A DNA stretch of 64,000 nt from Microvirga flocculans ATCC BAA-817 (GTDB lineage: Bacteria; Pseudomonadota; Alphaproteobacteria; Rhizobiales; Beijerinckiaceae), in NCBI RefSeq assembly GCF_000518665.1, contig NZ_JAEA01000006.1, positions 248,001-312,000 of the forward strand, read 5' to 3'. Made by a program: the position numbers and the translations under genes. Every line of letters begins with the position of its first letter. The stretch's first letter is position 1. A model generated the notes under the pieces. The model was not told where the DNA came from and searched no databases. It saw only the letters and a program-made list of their open reading frames with translations. Shown piece after piece: positions 8,322 to 19,409 of this stretch.

Positions 8322-9464
8322 ATGGCTGAAGGCGCCGTTCTTCCCGTCGAGACCATGACGGGCCCCGTCACCGGACGATCCCTTTGGGCCGAGGCCCGCG
8401 GGCGTCTGATCCGCAACCGTGCTGCGCTCACCAGCATCGTCGTGCTGACGCTGATCGCTCTCGCATGCATCTTCGGTCCGCTTTTCACGGGCCATCCCTT
8501 CGACCGGGTCTATTCGGATTACGTGAAGGTGCCCGCGAGTCTCGAAGCCTACCCGAAAGCAGACCAGATCGAGCCGAACATCGAGCGAATCGGCGCCCGC
8601 GTCCGCGCCAAGGCCGAGAACATCGCCATCGAAAACGATGTCGTTCGCATGACGCTCGTGAGTTCGAGCAGCCGGCCCATCGACGAACGGCTGCTCGCCT
8701 ATTTCGAGCGCTCGGACCTCTTCGGTCCTGCCCGCGTCGTGGAAAAGCAGCAGGAGGGCCAGCGACTCGTCGTCGACGTCCCCCTGAAGCGGCAGTATTT
8801 CTTCTTCGGCACGGACACCAACGGGCGCGATCTCCTCACGCGCACCATGAAAGCCGGTCAGGTCTCGCTCGCCATCGGCCTTCTCGCCACCTTCGTCGCG
8901 ATCCTCATCGGCGTGATCTACGGCGCGACCTCGGGCTATCTCGGGGGACGCGTCGATCTCGTGATGATGCGTATCGTCGACATCCTCTACTCGCTCCCCT
9001 TCATCTTCTTCGTGATCATGCTGGTGGTGTTCTTCGGCCGGAATTTCGTGCTGATGTTCATCGCCGTCGGCGCGGTGGAATGGCTCGACATGGCCCGCAT
9101 CGTGCGCGGCCAGACGCTTTCCATCAAGCGGCAGGAATACGTGCAGGCGGCCGAGGCGCTGGGCGTCGAGACCAAGGGCATCATCCGCCGTCACGTGATC
9201 CCGAACACGCTCGGCCCCGTGGTGGTCTACATGACGCTTCTCGTGCCGAAGGTGATCCTTCTGGAGAGCTTCCTCTCCTTCCTGGGCCTCGGCGTTCAGG
9301 AGCCCAACACCAGCCTTGGCGTTCTGATCTCGGAAGGCGCCAAGAACATCCAGGGTGCTGCCTGGATGCTGCTCTATCCCTCCATCACGCTTGTCGCGAT
9401 CCTCTTCTGCCTGAACTTCATCGGCGACGGCTTGCGCGATGCTCTCGACCCGAAGGATCGCTGA
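8322..9464 (+). CDS. peptide ABC transporter permease (OppC/DppC type) with enlarged periplasmic loop
   Basis: The 380-residue protein has the OppC pattern: a first membrane span (about 36-56), then GTDTNGRDLLTR, five further spans and a VIPNTLGPVVV coupling motif. Between the first span and the GTDTNGRD motif lies a hydrophilic segment of about 105 residues, rich in charged residues. It makes the protein longer than the roughly 300-residue OppC/DppC and should face the periplasm, possibly touching the binding protein. Long forms of this subunit occur in YejE-like transporters. Confidence 0.9.
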   Translation: MAEGAVLPVETMTGPVTGRSLWAEARGRLIRNRAALTSIVVLTLIALACIFGPLFTGHPFDRVYSDYVKVPASLEAYPKADQIEPNIERIGARVRAKAENIAIENDVVRMTLVSSSSRPIDERLLAYFERSDLFGPARVVEKQQEGQRLVVDVPLKRQYFFFGTDTNGRDLLTRTMKAGQVSLAIGLLATFVAILIGVIYGATSGYLGGRVDLVMMRIVDILYSLPFIFFVIMLVVFFGRNFVLMFIAVGAVEWLDMARIVRGQTLSIKRQEYVQAAEALGVETKGIIRRHVIPNTLGPVVVYMTLLVPKVILLESFLSFLGLGVQEPNTSLGVLISEGAKNIQGAAWMLLYPSITLVAILFCLNFIGDGLRDALDPKDR

Positions 9465-9465
9465 C

Positions 9466-11100
9466 ATGGCTGAACCCGTTCTTTCCGTCCGCAACCTTCA
9501 CGTCCGTTTCCGCACGGGCGACGGCATTCTCCACGCGGTGAAGGGCATCGATCTCGACATCAATCCGGGCGAGACCGTCGCCATCGTCGGCGAATCCGGT
9601 TCGGGCAAAAGCCAGACGATGATGTCCGTGATGGGCCTGCTTGCCTCGAACGGCTGGGCTGAAGGCTCGGTGAAGTACCGCGGCGAGGAGCTGGTGGGCC
9701 TCTCGCCCGACAGGCTCAACAAGTATCGCGGCTCCAAGCTCACGATGATCTTTCAGGAGCCGATGACCTCCCTCGATCCGCTCTACCGGATCGGCGATCA
9801 GCTCAGCCTGCCGCTCACGACCCATGGGGGGCTCAGCAAGGCCGAGGCGCGCAAGCGCGCCATCGAGCTTCTGGAACTCGTCCGCATTCCCGATCCGGCC
9901 CGCCGCATCGATGCCTATCCGCATGAAATGTCCGGCGGCCAGCGCCAGCGCGTGATGATCGCCATGGCGCTCGCCAACAATCCGGACATCCTGATCGCCG
10001 ACGAGCCGACGACTGCTCTCGACGTGACGGTGCAGGCGCGTATCCTCGAGCTTCTGGCGGATCTGCAGAAGCGTCTCGGCATGTCGATCGTGTTCATCAC
10101 CCACGATCTCGGCGTCGTTCGCCGCTTTGCCGACCGCACCTATGTCATGAAGCGCGGCGAGGTCGTCGAAAGCGGCCGGACGAACGACATCTTCGCGGCG
10201 CCGAAGCATCCTTATACCCAGATGCTCATCGACGCCGAGCCGACCGGGCGCAAGGAGCCCGTCGCGGCCGACGCGCCGGTGGTGCTGGACGCCCAGAACA
10301 TCGGCGTCCAGTTCACCCTGGAGAAGAGCTTCTTCGGCAAGGCGACCCACGTGCTCCGAGCCGTTGACGACGTGAGCCTGCGGGTCCGCGCCGGCGAGAC
10401 CGTGGGCGTCGTCGGCGAATCCGGCTCCGGCAAGTCGACCTTGGGTCGCGCCATCCTGCGCCTGCAACCGGCCTCCGGCCTCGTGCGCTTCGAGGACCGC
10501 AACCTCATGCCGCTCGACCGGGGCGGCATGCGCCCCTTGAGACGGCACCTGCAGCTCGTCTTCCAGGATCCCTTCGGCTCCCTCTCGCCGCGCATGACCG
10601 CAGGCGAAATCGTGACGGAGGGCCTCCTCGTCCACGAGCCGAGCATTTCCCGAAAGGAGCGCGACCGCCGCGCGGCGCAGGCCTTCGAGGAAGTGCAGCT
10701 CGACCCGGCATGGCGCAACCGCTTTCCGCACGAGTTCTCCGGCGGCCAGCGTCAGCGCATCGCCATCGCCCGCGCCATGATCCTGCACCCGAAGCTCGTC
10801 GTTCTCGACGAGCCGACCTCCGCTCTGGACCGCTCGGTCCAGAAGGAGATCGTCGAGCTGCTGCGCAACCTGCAGAAGGCCCATGGCCTGGCCTATGTCT
10901 TCATCAGCCACGATCTCGCGGTCGTCCGCGCGCTCTCGGACGAGATCATGGTCATGAAGAGCGGCAAGGTGGTTGAGCGGGGCACGGCCGCGGAGATCTT
11001 CGAGCGGCCGCGTGAGGATTATACCCGCGACCTGATCGCGGCCGCCTTCCTCACCGAGCGCGGCAACAGCGAGGCCCCGGCCCAGCCCCTCGCCTCCTGA
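9466..11100 (+). CDS. peptide ABC transporter, fused double ATP-binding protein (OppD-OppF type)
   Basis: The 544-residue protein holds two complete ABC ATPase domains. The first (about 5-255) has Walker A GESGSGKS, signature MSGGQRQR and Walker B LIADEPTT. The second (about 275-535) has Walker [10 protein letters not shown], signature FSGGQRQR and Walker [10 protein letters not shown] tandem ATPase with OppB and OppC type permeases completes one importer, as in YejF or GsiA systems. The ATG at 9466 follows the oppC-type stop by one base; an upstream in-frame ATG at 9439 lies inside that gene and is not preferred. Confidence 0.93.
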   Translation: MAEPVLSVRNLHVRFRTGDGILHAVKGIDLDINPGETVAIVGESGSGKSQTMMSVMGLLASNGWAEGSVKYRGEELVGLSPDRLNKYRGSKLTMIFQEPMTSLDPLYRIGDQLSLPLTTHGGLSKAEARKRAIELLELVRIPDPARRIDAYPHEMSGGQRQRVMIAMALANNPDILIADEPTTALDVTVQARILELLADLQKRLGMSIVFITHDLGVVRRFADRTYVMKRGEVVESGRTNDIFAAPKHPYTQMLIDAEPTGRKEPVAADAPVVLDAQNIGVQFTLEKSFFGKATHVLRAVDDVSLRVRAGETVGVVGESGSGKSTLGRAILRLQPASGLVRFEDRNLMPLDRGGMRPLRRHLQLVFQDPFGSLSPRMTAGEIVTEGLLVHEPSISRKERDRRAAQAFEEVQLDPAWRNRFPHEFSGGQRQRIAIARAMILHPKLVVLDEPTSALDRSVQKEIVELLRNLQKAHGLAYVFISHDLAVVRALSDEIMVMKSGKVVERGTAAEIFERPREDYTRDLIAAAFLTERGNSEAPAQPLAS

Positions 11101-11197
11101 GGGTTGGAACCGGGGCGCATGGCACGGGTTTGATCCTTGTTTGCCGCACGAACACGCGGCAGACCGGTCGTCACCTCACCGGATCAGACCCTGCGCC

Positions 11198-12775
<1,578 letters not shown>

Positions 12776-12778
12776 GCC

Positions 12779-13414
12779 TCAGAACAACGGAGCCTTGATC
12801 CCTTCGGCCTCGAGGGCCTGCTGGACGGCGGGACGCGCCACGACCCGCTCGGCCAGGGCATTCAGGTTCGGAAGGCTGCGCGGCGGACGCGGCATGCCAC
12901 GGCCCCAGCGGATCAGCATGAAGAGAAACAGGTCAGCCGCCGAAAAACGTTCGCCGAGAAGCCAGGTCCGGTCGCCGAGCTGCCCGGAGATCACGTCGAA
13001 CATGCGGTCGAGCCGCTCGCCCGCGGCCTGCTTGAGGGCCACCGCAGCGGCCTCGTCGCTCACCTGCGCATGCGGATAGAACCAAGCGTAATACTCCGCC
13101 TGCGGCGTGTTCGTCAGGTGGACCATCCACTTGTAGAAGGCGGCCCGCTCCGGCGTGCCCATGGCGGGGGCAAGGCCCGCCTCGGGGAACCTGTCGGCGA
13201 GATACAGGGCGATGGCTGCGGCCTCGAACAGAACGAGGTCGCCATCGACCAGGACCGGGATGCGGCCATTGGGGTTGAGCCTGAGATACTCGGCGCTCTT
13301 CTGGCCGTTGCTGGTGCGATCCACGAGGCGCAGCTCGAACGCGGCTCCGATTTCCCGCAGCATCATATGCGGCAGAAGGCTGGCATTGCCGGGATAGTAA
13401 TAGAGCGCGAGCAT
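12779..13414 (-). CDS. glutathione S-transferase family protein
   Basis: The 211-residue protein has a thioredoxin-like N-terminal domain (about 1-78) with the glutathione-binding NPNGRIPVLVDGD and ALYLADRFPE segments. An all-helical C-terminal domain follows, with ERFSAADLFLF. The N-terminal PGNASLLPH segment supplies a serine or asparagine rather than a CxxC motif, as in many bacterial transferases. The start at 13414 has AAGGGA eight bases upstream and removes a 17-residue extension not typical of the family. Its stop lies 3 bp from the convergent LigD-like gene. The substrate is unknown. Confidence 0.87.
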   Translation of the reverse strand: MLALYYYPGNASLLPHMMLREIGAAFELRLVDRTSNGQKSAEYLRLNPNGRIPVLVDGDLVLFEAAAIALYLADRFPEAGLAPAMGTPERAAFYKWMVHLTNTPQAEYYAWFYPHAQVSDEAAAVALKQAAGERLDRMFDVISGQLGDRTWLLGERFSAADLFLFMLIRWGRGMPRPPRSLPNLNALAERVVARPAVQQALEAEGIKAPLF

Positions 13415-13557
13415 GCGTGCGTCCCTTGTCGACGGACCTTGATGACCACTTGGTAAGTTGTGCAAGCCCAGCGGTAAAGGGTGGTGCGGTCACGATCCAA
13501 ACCTTCCTTTGGCGTCCGTTTGCCCTATCGTTCTGAGACGGACACGGAGATACGGCG

Positions 13558-14382
13558 ATGACGGATGAGGAAAAGGCCTTGATCGAGAAGCTGCGGGTCA
13601 AACCTGGCGAGAAGATCCGTCTTCGGGACCGCGACGCGCGGGACAAGTCCCTGTTCGCAGACGAGCAGGAAACCAGGATCGCCACCGAAGCCCTTTCACG
13701 GGAGATCGATGTCCTGCAGGACCGGCTCTACGCGGAGGGCTCGCGGGCTCTGCTCGTGGTCCTTCAGGGCACGGACACCTCGGGCAAGGACGGCACCATC
13801 CGCAGCGTCTTCAACGCCACGGGGCCCCTGGGCGTCTCGGTTCACGCCTTCGGCCCGCCGACCAAACTCGAACTGGCCCATGACTTTCTCTGGCGCGTCC
13901 ATGCCGTGTGTCCCCGGCGGGGAACGATAGGGATCTTCAACCGCTCACACTACGAGGATGTCCTGATCGGAAAGGTCCGCAAGCTCGCACCCAAGGAGGT
14001 GATCGAGCAGCGCTACGAGCAGATCAATGCTTTCGAGAAGACCCTGGCCGAGAATGGCACGACGATCCTCAAGTTCATGCTGCATATCTCCAAGGACGAG
14101 CAGAAGGAGCGCCTGCAGGACCGCCTCGACGACCCGACGAAGCACTGGAAGTTCAACCCCGACGATCTGGAGGACAGGGAGCATTGGGACGACTACCAGG
14201 ACGCCTATGAGACGATGCTTCATCGCTGCTCGACGCCATGGGCCCCATGGCACATCGTACCGGCCGACAGGAAATGGGTCCGCAACGCCGCCATTGCCGG
14301 GATCGTCAAAGCGACCCTCGCGGACATGAACCCGCAATATCCCAAGGTCTCATGGAACCCGAAGGATTTCAGCCTGCGCTAG
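13558..14382 (+). CDS. polyphosphate kinase 2 family protein
   Basis: The 274-residue protein has the PPK2 core: Walker A GTDTSGKDGT at residues 71-80, the FNRSHYED Walker B region at 127-134, and a lid segment (KFNPDDLEDREHWDDY, about 198-213). PPK2 enzymes transfer phosphate between polyphosphate and nucleotides. Length and sequence fit the single-domain polyphosphate:nucleotide phosphotransferase group (class III-like), which mainly phosphorylates AMP or ADP. The class is inferred from resemblance. CGGAG precedes the ATG. It is transcribed alone or with the stress protein gene 90 bp downstream. Confidence 0.88.
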   Translation: MTDEEKALIEKLRVKPGEKIRLRDRDARDKSLFADEQETRIATEALSREIDVLQDRLYAEGSRALLVVLQGTDTSGKDGTIRSVFNATGPLGVSVHAFGPPTKLELAHDFLWRVHAVCPRRGTIGIFNRSHYEDVLIGKVRKLAPKEVIEQRYEQINAFEKTLAENGTTILKFMLHISKDEQKERLQDRLDDPTKHWKFNPDDLEDREHWDDYQDAYETMLHRCSTPWAPWHIVPADRKWVRNAAIAGIVKATLADMNPQYPKVSWNPKDFSLR

Positions 14383-14397
14383 CGAGGGACACCCCGC

Positions 14398-14413
14398 AGG
14401 CCCGGCCGGGCCT
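14398..14413. terminator. perfect 16-bp palindrome after the PPK2 gene
   Basis: AGGCCCGG-CCGGGCCT lies 16 nt after the PPK2 stop codon and is followed by pyrimidine-rich CCTTCCACCTTTG. It could form a GC hairpin on the transcript; no clean T-run, so terminator function is weakly supported. Confidence 0.35.
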
Positions 14414-14472
14414 CCTTCCACCTTTGTCGAATCCCCTTGCCGACGAGGGGGTTAAGCGCGACAATAATCTTT

Positions 14473-15309
14473 ATGAAAAGCATCCTTGTCCCGATCGAAG
14501 ACCACGGCAACGTCGAGTCCCAGCTGGAAACCGCGCTGCAAATCGGCAGCCTGTTCGACAGTTATGTCGAGGGGATCGCGATCACCCCCGATTACCCGGT
14601 GGTTCTGCCGGTGGACATCGCCATCGGCGTGCCCTCCCCCATCACCCCCGAAAACCGCATCGAGATGGCCCGCGCCTGCCGCGAGCGCTTCGAGGCGTTC
14701 ATGAGCGCGAAGCAGGTTTCGCGCGCGGCCGCCGGCATTTCCGGCCTCAGCTCCGGCTGGCGGCAGGACGGCCTGATGGAGGATGCTTATCTCGGAGCCT
14801 ATGGACGGGTCTTCGACGCGATCGTGGTGGGGCGCCCGGACGGATCGAACGGCCAGACCCGCCTTTCGACCGTCGAGGCCGCCCTGTTCGAGACGGGACG
14901 CCCGGTGCTGATCGCTCCGCCCACACCCGCCCGCAGCTTCGGCGAGACCGCCGTCATCGCCTGGAACCGGAGTACGGAAACCGCCCGCGCCGTGCTGGGA
15001 GCGATGCCGTTGCTGAAGAAGGCGCGGCGCATCGTCGTCCTCGAACTCGAGGACTGGGGCGTTCCCGGCCCGTCCGGCGCGGAGCTTGCGCGTCATTTGC
15101 GGATGCACGACATGCCTGCCGAGGCGATGACGGTCCCCGATCCTTCGAGCCGGGCTGGCGAAACGATCCTGAAGGAGGCCGCCGCTCTCGGCTGCGATCT
15201 TCTGGTGAAGGGCGCCTATACCCAGAGCCGCCTGCGGCAGATGTTCTTCGGCGGCGCGACCAGCCATATCCTGGGCAATGCGACCGTCCCCGTTCTTATG
15301 GCTCACTGA
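14473..15309 (+). CDS. universal stress protein, tandem UspA domains
   Basis: The 278-residue cytoplasmic protein carries two UspA-like halves (about 1-145 and 150-278). The second half keeps the ATP-binding pattern G-x2-G-x9-G(S/T) in a GAYTQSRLRQMFFGG context near the C-terminus. The first half is degenerate there. The ATG at 14473 begins the canonical MKSILVPIED. It ends 6 bp before the SMP-30 gene, so the two are probably co-transcribed. The function is stress survival by family; the specific signal is unknown. Confidence 0.85.
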   Translation: MKSILVPIEDHGNVESQLETALQIGSLFDSYVEGIAITPDYPVVLPVDIAIGVPSPITPENRIEMARACRERFEAFMSAKQVSRAAAGISGLSSGWRQDGLMEDAYLGAYGRVFDAIVVGRPDGSNGQTRLSTVEAALFETGRPVLIAPPTPARSFGETAVIAWNRSTETARAVLGAMPLLKKARRIVVLELEDWGVPGPSGAELARHLRMHDMPAEAMTVPDPSSRAGETILKEAAALGCDLLVKGAYTQSRLRQMFFGGATSHILGNATVPVLMAH

Positions 15310-15315
15310 CAAGCC

Positions 15316-16242
15316 ATGCCGATCGCCATGCTCAGGGACGTCGCCGTCGTTCTCGATGACCGCTTCCGGAGCCTCTTCATCGGTTCGGCCTGCCTGGAGA
15401 AGCTGGCGGAGGGATGCCGCTGGGCGGAAGGACCGGCCTACTTTCCCGCCGGGCGCTCCCTGATCTGGAGCGATGTCCCCAACGACCGGATGATGCGCTT
15501 CGACGAGACCTCGGGCGCGGTCGGCGTCTTTCGCCCCTCCTCCGGCTATTCCAACGGCAACACGGTCGACCGCCAGGGACGGCTCGTCACCTGCGAGCAC
15601 GGCAACCGGCGCGTGACGCGCACCGAGCACGACGGCTCCATCACCGTGCTGGCGAGCCATTACCAGGGCAAGCGCTTCAACAGCCCCAACGACGTGGTCG
15701 TGAAGTCGGACGGATCGATCTGGTTCACGGACCCGACCTATGGGATCGATTCCGACTACGAGGGGCACAAGGCTCAGAGCGAGATCGGAGCCTGCCACGT
15801 CTATCGTATCGATCCTCACACCGGGGAGGTGCGGATCGTCGCCGACGACTTCGTACGGCCGAACGGACTTGCCTTCTCCCCGGACGAGACCCGCCTCTAC
15901 GTCGCCGATACGGGCGCGACCCATGTGAAGGACGGCCCGCGCTACATCCGCGTCTTCTCCGTCGACGACACGGGCGGCCTCTCGGGCGGCGAGGTCTTCG
16001 CCACTTGCACGCAAGGCCTGTTCGACGGCTTCAGGCTGGACGAGGCGGGCCGGATCTGGACCAGCGCCGGCGACGGCGTCCATTGCTACGAGAGCGACGG
16101 CCCCCTGATCGGCAAGATCCTGGTCCCGGAGACCGTTGCCAATGTCGTCTTCGGCGGGCCGAAGCGGAACCGGCTCTATATCTGCGCCACGACCTCGCTT
16201 TATGCCATCATGCTGCCCGTCAACGGAGCGAAAACCTTTTAA
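15316..16242 (+). CDS. SMP-30/gluconolactonase family lactonase
   Basis: The 308-residue protein is a six-bladed beta-propeller of the SMP-30/gluconolaconase family. Metal-site segments are visible: an early glutamate in WAEGPAY (about 37-43), FNSPNDVVV (about 117-125) with the asparagine ligand, WFTDPTYG, and FVRPNGLAFSPDE with the second acidic ligand. Members hydrolyse sugar lactones such as gluconolactone. No signal peptide is seen. Its start lies 6 bp after the universal stress protein stop, with only a weak ribosome site, so translational coupling is possible. Confidence 0.87.
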   Translation: MPIAMLRDVAVVLDDRFRSLFIGSACLEKLAEGCRWAEGPAYFPAGRSLIWSDVPNDRMMRFDETSGAVGVFRPSSGYSNGNTVDRQGRLVTCEHGNRRVTRTEHDGSITVLASHYQGKRFNSPNDVVVKSDGSIWFTDPTYGIDSDYEGHKAQSEIGACHVYRIDPHTGEVRIVADDFVRPNGLAFSPDETRLYVADTGATHVKDGPRYIRVFSVDDTGGLSGGEVFATCTQGLFDGFRLDEAGRIWTSAGDGVHCYESDGPLIGKILVPETVANVVFGGPKRNRLYICATTSLYAIMLPVNGAKTF

Positions 16243-16386
16243 AGCCGGTTTCACCGACGGGGGAATCGGCTCTCCTCTTCGCCATGCCCATTCTTTGACG
16301 ACGAACCGGACCCACTTCGCCGAAAATGCGCGAGCGCGCTGCATAACGCTTGTGCATCCCCGCGGCTTCCATCATGTATCCGCCCC

Positions 16387-17322
16387 ATGAGTCCCTCTGG
16401 TTCATCCGCCGCGCACAAGGTGCGCTCTGGAGCCCTCATCGGCATCGGCCTGATGCTTCTGGGGGTGTTTCTGTTCGCCGTGAACGACGTGATGGGCAAG
16501 TGGCTCGTCGCAACCTATTCGGTCGGGCAGGTTCTGCTCCTGCGCAGCATCGCGGCCCTGGCGATTCTGCTGCCGTTGATGCGCCGCCAGCGGGTTCCCT
16601 TCGCCATTCCGCCGCAGCCTGGGCTGCATGCGGTGCGGATCACCCTGTCGACGCTGGAAGTGGCCTGTTTCTACTGGGCGGTCACCTACATGCCGCTCGC
16701 GGACGTGATGACCTATTATCTGGCCGGACCGATTTATGTCGCCGCCTTCGCGGCGTTCTGGCTCGGGGAGAAGATCGACAAGCCGCGCATGCTCGCCATC
16801 GGCTTCGGTTTCGTGGGCGTGCTGATCGCCCTGCGCCCGTCGCCGGCGACCCTTTCCCTGCCGGCCCTCATCGCTCTCACGGGAAGCATTTTCTACTCGC
16901 TGCTCATGATCACGACCCGCAAGCTGCGGGAAACGCATGACGCCACGCTCGTGCTCGGGCAGATTCTCGGCGCCCTGATTTTCGGCCTTGTCACCGCGCC
17001 GTTTGCCTGGGTCTCGCCGACGCCGCTCGAACTGACGGGCCTCTTCCTGCTCGGCATCGTCTCCATGGCGGGCCATGCCTGCGTGAACCGCTCGCTGAAG
17101 ATCGCTCCCGCCTCCGTCGTCGCGCCCTATCAATACACGCTCATCGTGTGGGCCGTCGTTCTGGGCTACCTGTTCTTTGGCGACATCGTCGAGTTCTGGA
17201 CGCTCGTAGGGGCAGCCGTCATCTGCGGGGCAGGCCTGGTGCTTCTGCTGCTGGAGCGCGAAGCGGCACGGCGCGGGCGCGAGGCGAAGGACATCGAGAC
17301 GCCCGTTCTGCCCGAGGCGTGA
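16387..17322 (+). CDS. DMT-superfamily transporter (two EamA domains)
   Basis: The 311-residue protein has about ten membrane spans arranged as two EamA repeats (about 15-145 and 160-290). The first repeat holds the typical VNDVMGKWLV start, the second ends with a YLFFGDIVEFWTLVGAAVI segment. The charged C-terminus (after residue 290) is cytoplasmic. Members export amino acids or other small metabolites. The substrate cannot be inferred, as the gene stands alone between the lactonase and a Liv-type ABC operon. Confidence 0.86.
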   Translation: MSPSGSSAAHKVRSGALIGIGLMLLGVFLFAVNDVMGKWLVATYSVGQVLLLRSIAALAILLPLMRRQRVPFAIPPQPGLHAVRITLSTLEVACFYWAVTYMPLADVMTYYLAGPIYVAAFAAFWLGEKIDKPRMLAIGFGFVGVLIALRPSPATLSLPALIALTGSIFYSLLMITTRKLRETHDATLVLGQILGALIFGLVTAPFAWVSPTPLELTGLFLLGIVSMAGHACVNRSLKIAPASVVAPYQYTLIVWAVVLGYLFFGDIVEFWTLVGAAVICGAGLVLLLLEREAARRGREAKDIETPVLPEA

Positions 17323-17372
17323 CGAGACTTCAGAAGCGCCGGATTTCCCTGCGGATGGTCCGAGAGTCGAGC

Positions 17373-17401
17373 TTGACACCTCCCTCCGCTAAGACGTCAA
17401 T
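17373..17401 (+). promoter_or_regulatory. candidate sigma-70 promoter of the first Liv-type operon
   Basis: A perfect TTGACA (17373-17378) lies 50 bp before the binding-protein ATG. The hexamer 17 nt further on (GTCAAT) is a poor -10, so the assignment rests on the -35 and on position only. Confidence 0.3.
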
Positions 17402-17427
17402 GGCGCAACAAAGACACGGGGAGTCCG

Positions 17428-18618
17428 ATGCGCCTGAAGACCACCATCATTGCCGCTACGGCAGGAATTCTTTTCGCCTCAGCAGCCTTCGCACAAGACA
17501 TCAAGATCGCCCTCATCGCGGGCAAGACCGGGCCGCTTGAAGCTTACGCCAAGCAGACCGAAGCCGGCTTCATGATGGGCCTGGAGTATCTGACCAAGGG
17601 CTCCATGACCGTCAACGGCCGCAAGATCAACGTGATCGTGAAGGACGACCAACTCAAGGCGGACCTCGCCAAGACGCTGCTGGAGCAGGCCTATAACGAC
17701 GACAAGGTGGATCTCGCCGTCGGAACCACCTCCTCGGCTGCGGCGCTCGCCATGCTGCCTGTGGCCGAAGAGAACGGAAAGGTCCTGATCGTGGAGCCCG
17801 CCGTGGCCGATGCGATCACCGGCGAGAAGTGGAACCGCTTCATCTTCCGCACCGCGCGCAACTCGACTCAGGACGCCTACGGCGCTGCGGCCGCCGTTCC
17901 CGCGAGCGGCGATGTTTCGATCGCGACGCTGGCGCAGGACTATGCCTTCGGCAAGGACGGCGTGGCCGCCCTCAAGAGCGCGCTCGCGCAGATCCGCCCG
18001 AATGCGAAGGTCGTGTTCGAGGAATATGCGCCCCAGAACGCCACCGATTTCACCGCCTCCGCCCAGCGCATCTTCGACGCGCTCAAGGACAAGCCGGGCA
18101 AGAAGATCATCAACATCATCTGGGCCGGTCAGCATCCGCTGCCGAAGATCGCCGATCTGAAGCCCGAGCGCTTCGGCATCGAGATCGCGCCCGGCGGCAA
18201 CATTCTGCCCGCCATGCAGATCTACAAGAACTATCCCGGCATGGAAGGCGCGGTGTACTATTACTATGCCTTCCCGAAGAACCCGATGAACGATTGGCTC
18301 GTGGCCGAGCATCAGAAGCGCTTCAACGCGCCGCCGGACTTCTTCACCGCGGGCGGCTTCGCGGCAGCCTCCGCCGTCGTCACCGCCATCCAGAAGGCGG
18401 GCGGCACGGATACCGAGAAGCTGATCGCGGCCATGGAAGGCATGACCTTCGAAACCCCGAAGGGCCCGATGACCTTCCGCAAGGAAGATCACCAGGCGCT
18501 GCAGGACATGTATCACTTCAAGGTCAAGGCCAACGGCAAGGATGCGAACGACCTGCTCGATCTCGTGGCCACCATCCCTGCCGACAAGATGCCGATCCCG
18601 GTCCGGAACAAGCGTTAA
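17428..18618 (+). CDS. Liv-type ABC transporter substrate-binding protein
   Basis: The 396-residue protein has a signal peptide (residues 1-22, ending AFAQ) and a Peripla_BP_6 fold, starting DIKIALIAGKTGPLEAYA. It is the periplasmic receptor of the five-gene operon ending at 22255 (binding protein, two ATPases, two permeases). Relatives import branched-chain amino acids, amides, urea or aromatic acids; the ligand is unknown. It differs clearly from the second binding protein of this type at 34562. GGGGAG is placed correctly before the ATG. Confidence 0.9.
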   Translation: MRLKTTIIAATAGILFASAAFAQDIKIALIAGKTGPLEAYAKQTEAGFMMGLEYLTKGSMTVNGRKINVIVKDDQLKADLAKTLLEQAYNDDKVDLAVGTTSSAAALAMLPVAEENGKVLIVEPAVADAITGEKWNRFIFRTARNSTQDAYGAAAAVPASGDVSIATLAQDYAFGKDGVAALKSALAQIRPNAKVVFEEYAPQNATDFTASAQRIFDALKDKPGKKIINIIWAGQHPLPKIADLKPERFGIEIAPGGNILPAMQIYKNYPGMEGAVYYYYAFPKNPMNDWLVAEHQKRFNAPPDFFTAGGFAAASAVVTAIQKAGGTDTEKLIAAMEGMTFETPKGPMTFRKEDHQALQDMYHFKVKANGKDANDLLDLVATIPADKMPIPVRNKR

Positions 18619-18626
18619 TCAGACCT

Positions 18627-19409
18627 GTGACATTCACATCCACGACAACGGCGCCCGCGCTCGAAACGCGCGGGCTTACCATTCGCTTCGGCGGCCATGT
18701 GGCCGTCAATGATGTGTCGTGCCGGTTCACCCCCGGCACGCTCACGGCCATCGTCGGCCCGAACGGCGCCGGCAAGACGACGTATTTCAACCTCATCTCC
18801 GGTCAGCTCAAAGCCAGCGCGGGCCAAGTCCTCGTCGAGGGCGAGGACGTCACGGGACTGCCGCCCTCCGCCCGCACCCGGCGCGGACTCGGACGCGCCT
18901 TCCAGCTCACCAATCTCTTTCCGCAGCTCACCGCGCTTGAGAACGTGCGCCTCGCCGTGCAGAGCCGGGCGGACGCGGGATGGTCGCTCTTCAAGGTGTG
19001 GAACAGCCGCCGCGACCTGATCGAGAAGGCCGAAAGCATCCTGGAGCGGGTGCGCCTGGCGGACAAGCGCCACATCGCGCCGAAGGCGCTCTCCCACGGC
19101 GACCAGCGCAAGCTCGAAGTCGCGCTGCTCATTGCCATGGAGCCCAAGGTCTTCATGTTCGACGAGCCGACCGCCGGCATGAGCGTCGACGAGGTGCCGA
19201 CCGTGCTCGAACTCATTCACGACATCAAGCAGCGGGGCGATTCCACGGTCCTTCTGGTGGAGCACAAGATGGATGTCGTGCGCTCCCTCTCCGACCGCAT
19301 CATCGTCCTGCACAACGGCACCCTCGTGGCCGATGGCGAGCCCGCCGAGGTAATCGCCTCGCCCGTGGTGCAGGAAGCCTATCTCGGCGTGGAGGTCGCC
19401 CGTGACTGA
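18627..19409 (+). CDS. Liv-type ABC transporter ATP-binding protein (LivG type)
   Basis: The 260-residue ATPase has Walker A GPNGAGKTT, the LivG signature LSHGDQRKLEVA and Walker B VFMFDEPTAGM. A final EVIASPVVQEAYLG segment is typical of LivG. No ATG lies near the expected N-terminus, so the GTG at 18627, 8 bp after the binding-protein stop, is taken as the start. Its ribosome site is weak, so the exact start is uncertain. It overlaps the next ATPase gene by 8 bp. Confidence 0.88.
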   Translation: MTFTSTTTAPALETRGLTIRFGGHVAVNDVSCRFTPGTLTAIVGPNGAGKTTYFNLISGQLKASAGQVLVEGEDVTGLPPSARTRRGLGRAFQLTNLFPQLTALENVRLAVQSRADAGWSLFKVWNSRRDLIEKAESILERVRLADKRHIAPKALSHGDQRKLEVALLIAMEPKVFMFDEPTAGMSVDEVPTVLELIHDIKQRGDSTVLLVEHKMDVVRSLSDRIIVLHNGTLVADGEPAEVIASPVVQEAYLGVEVARD

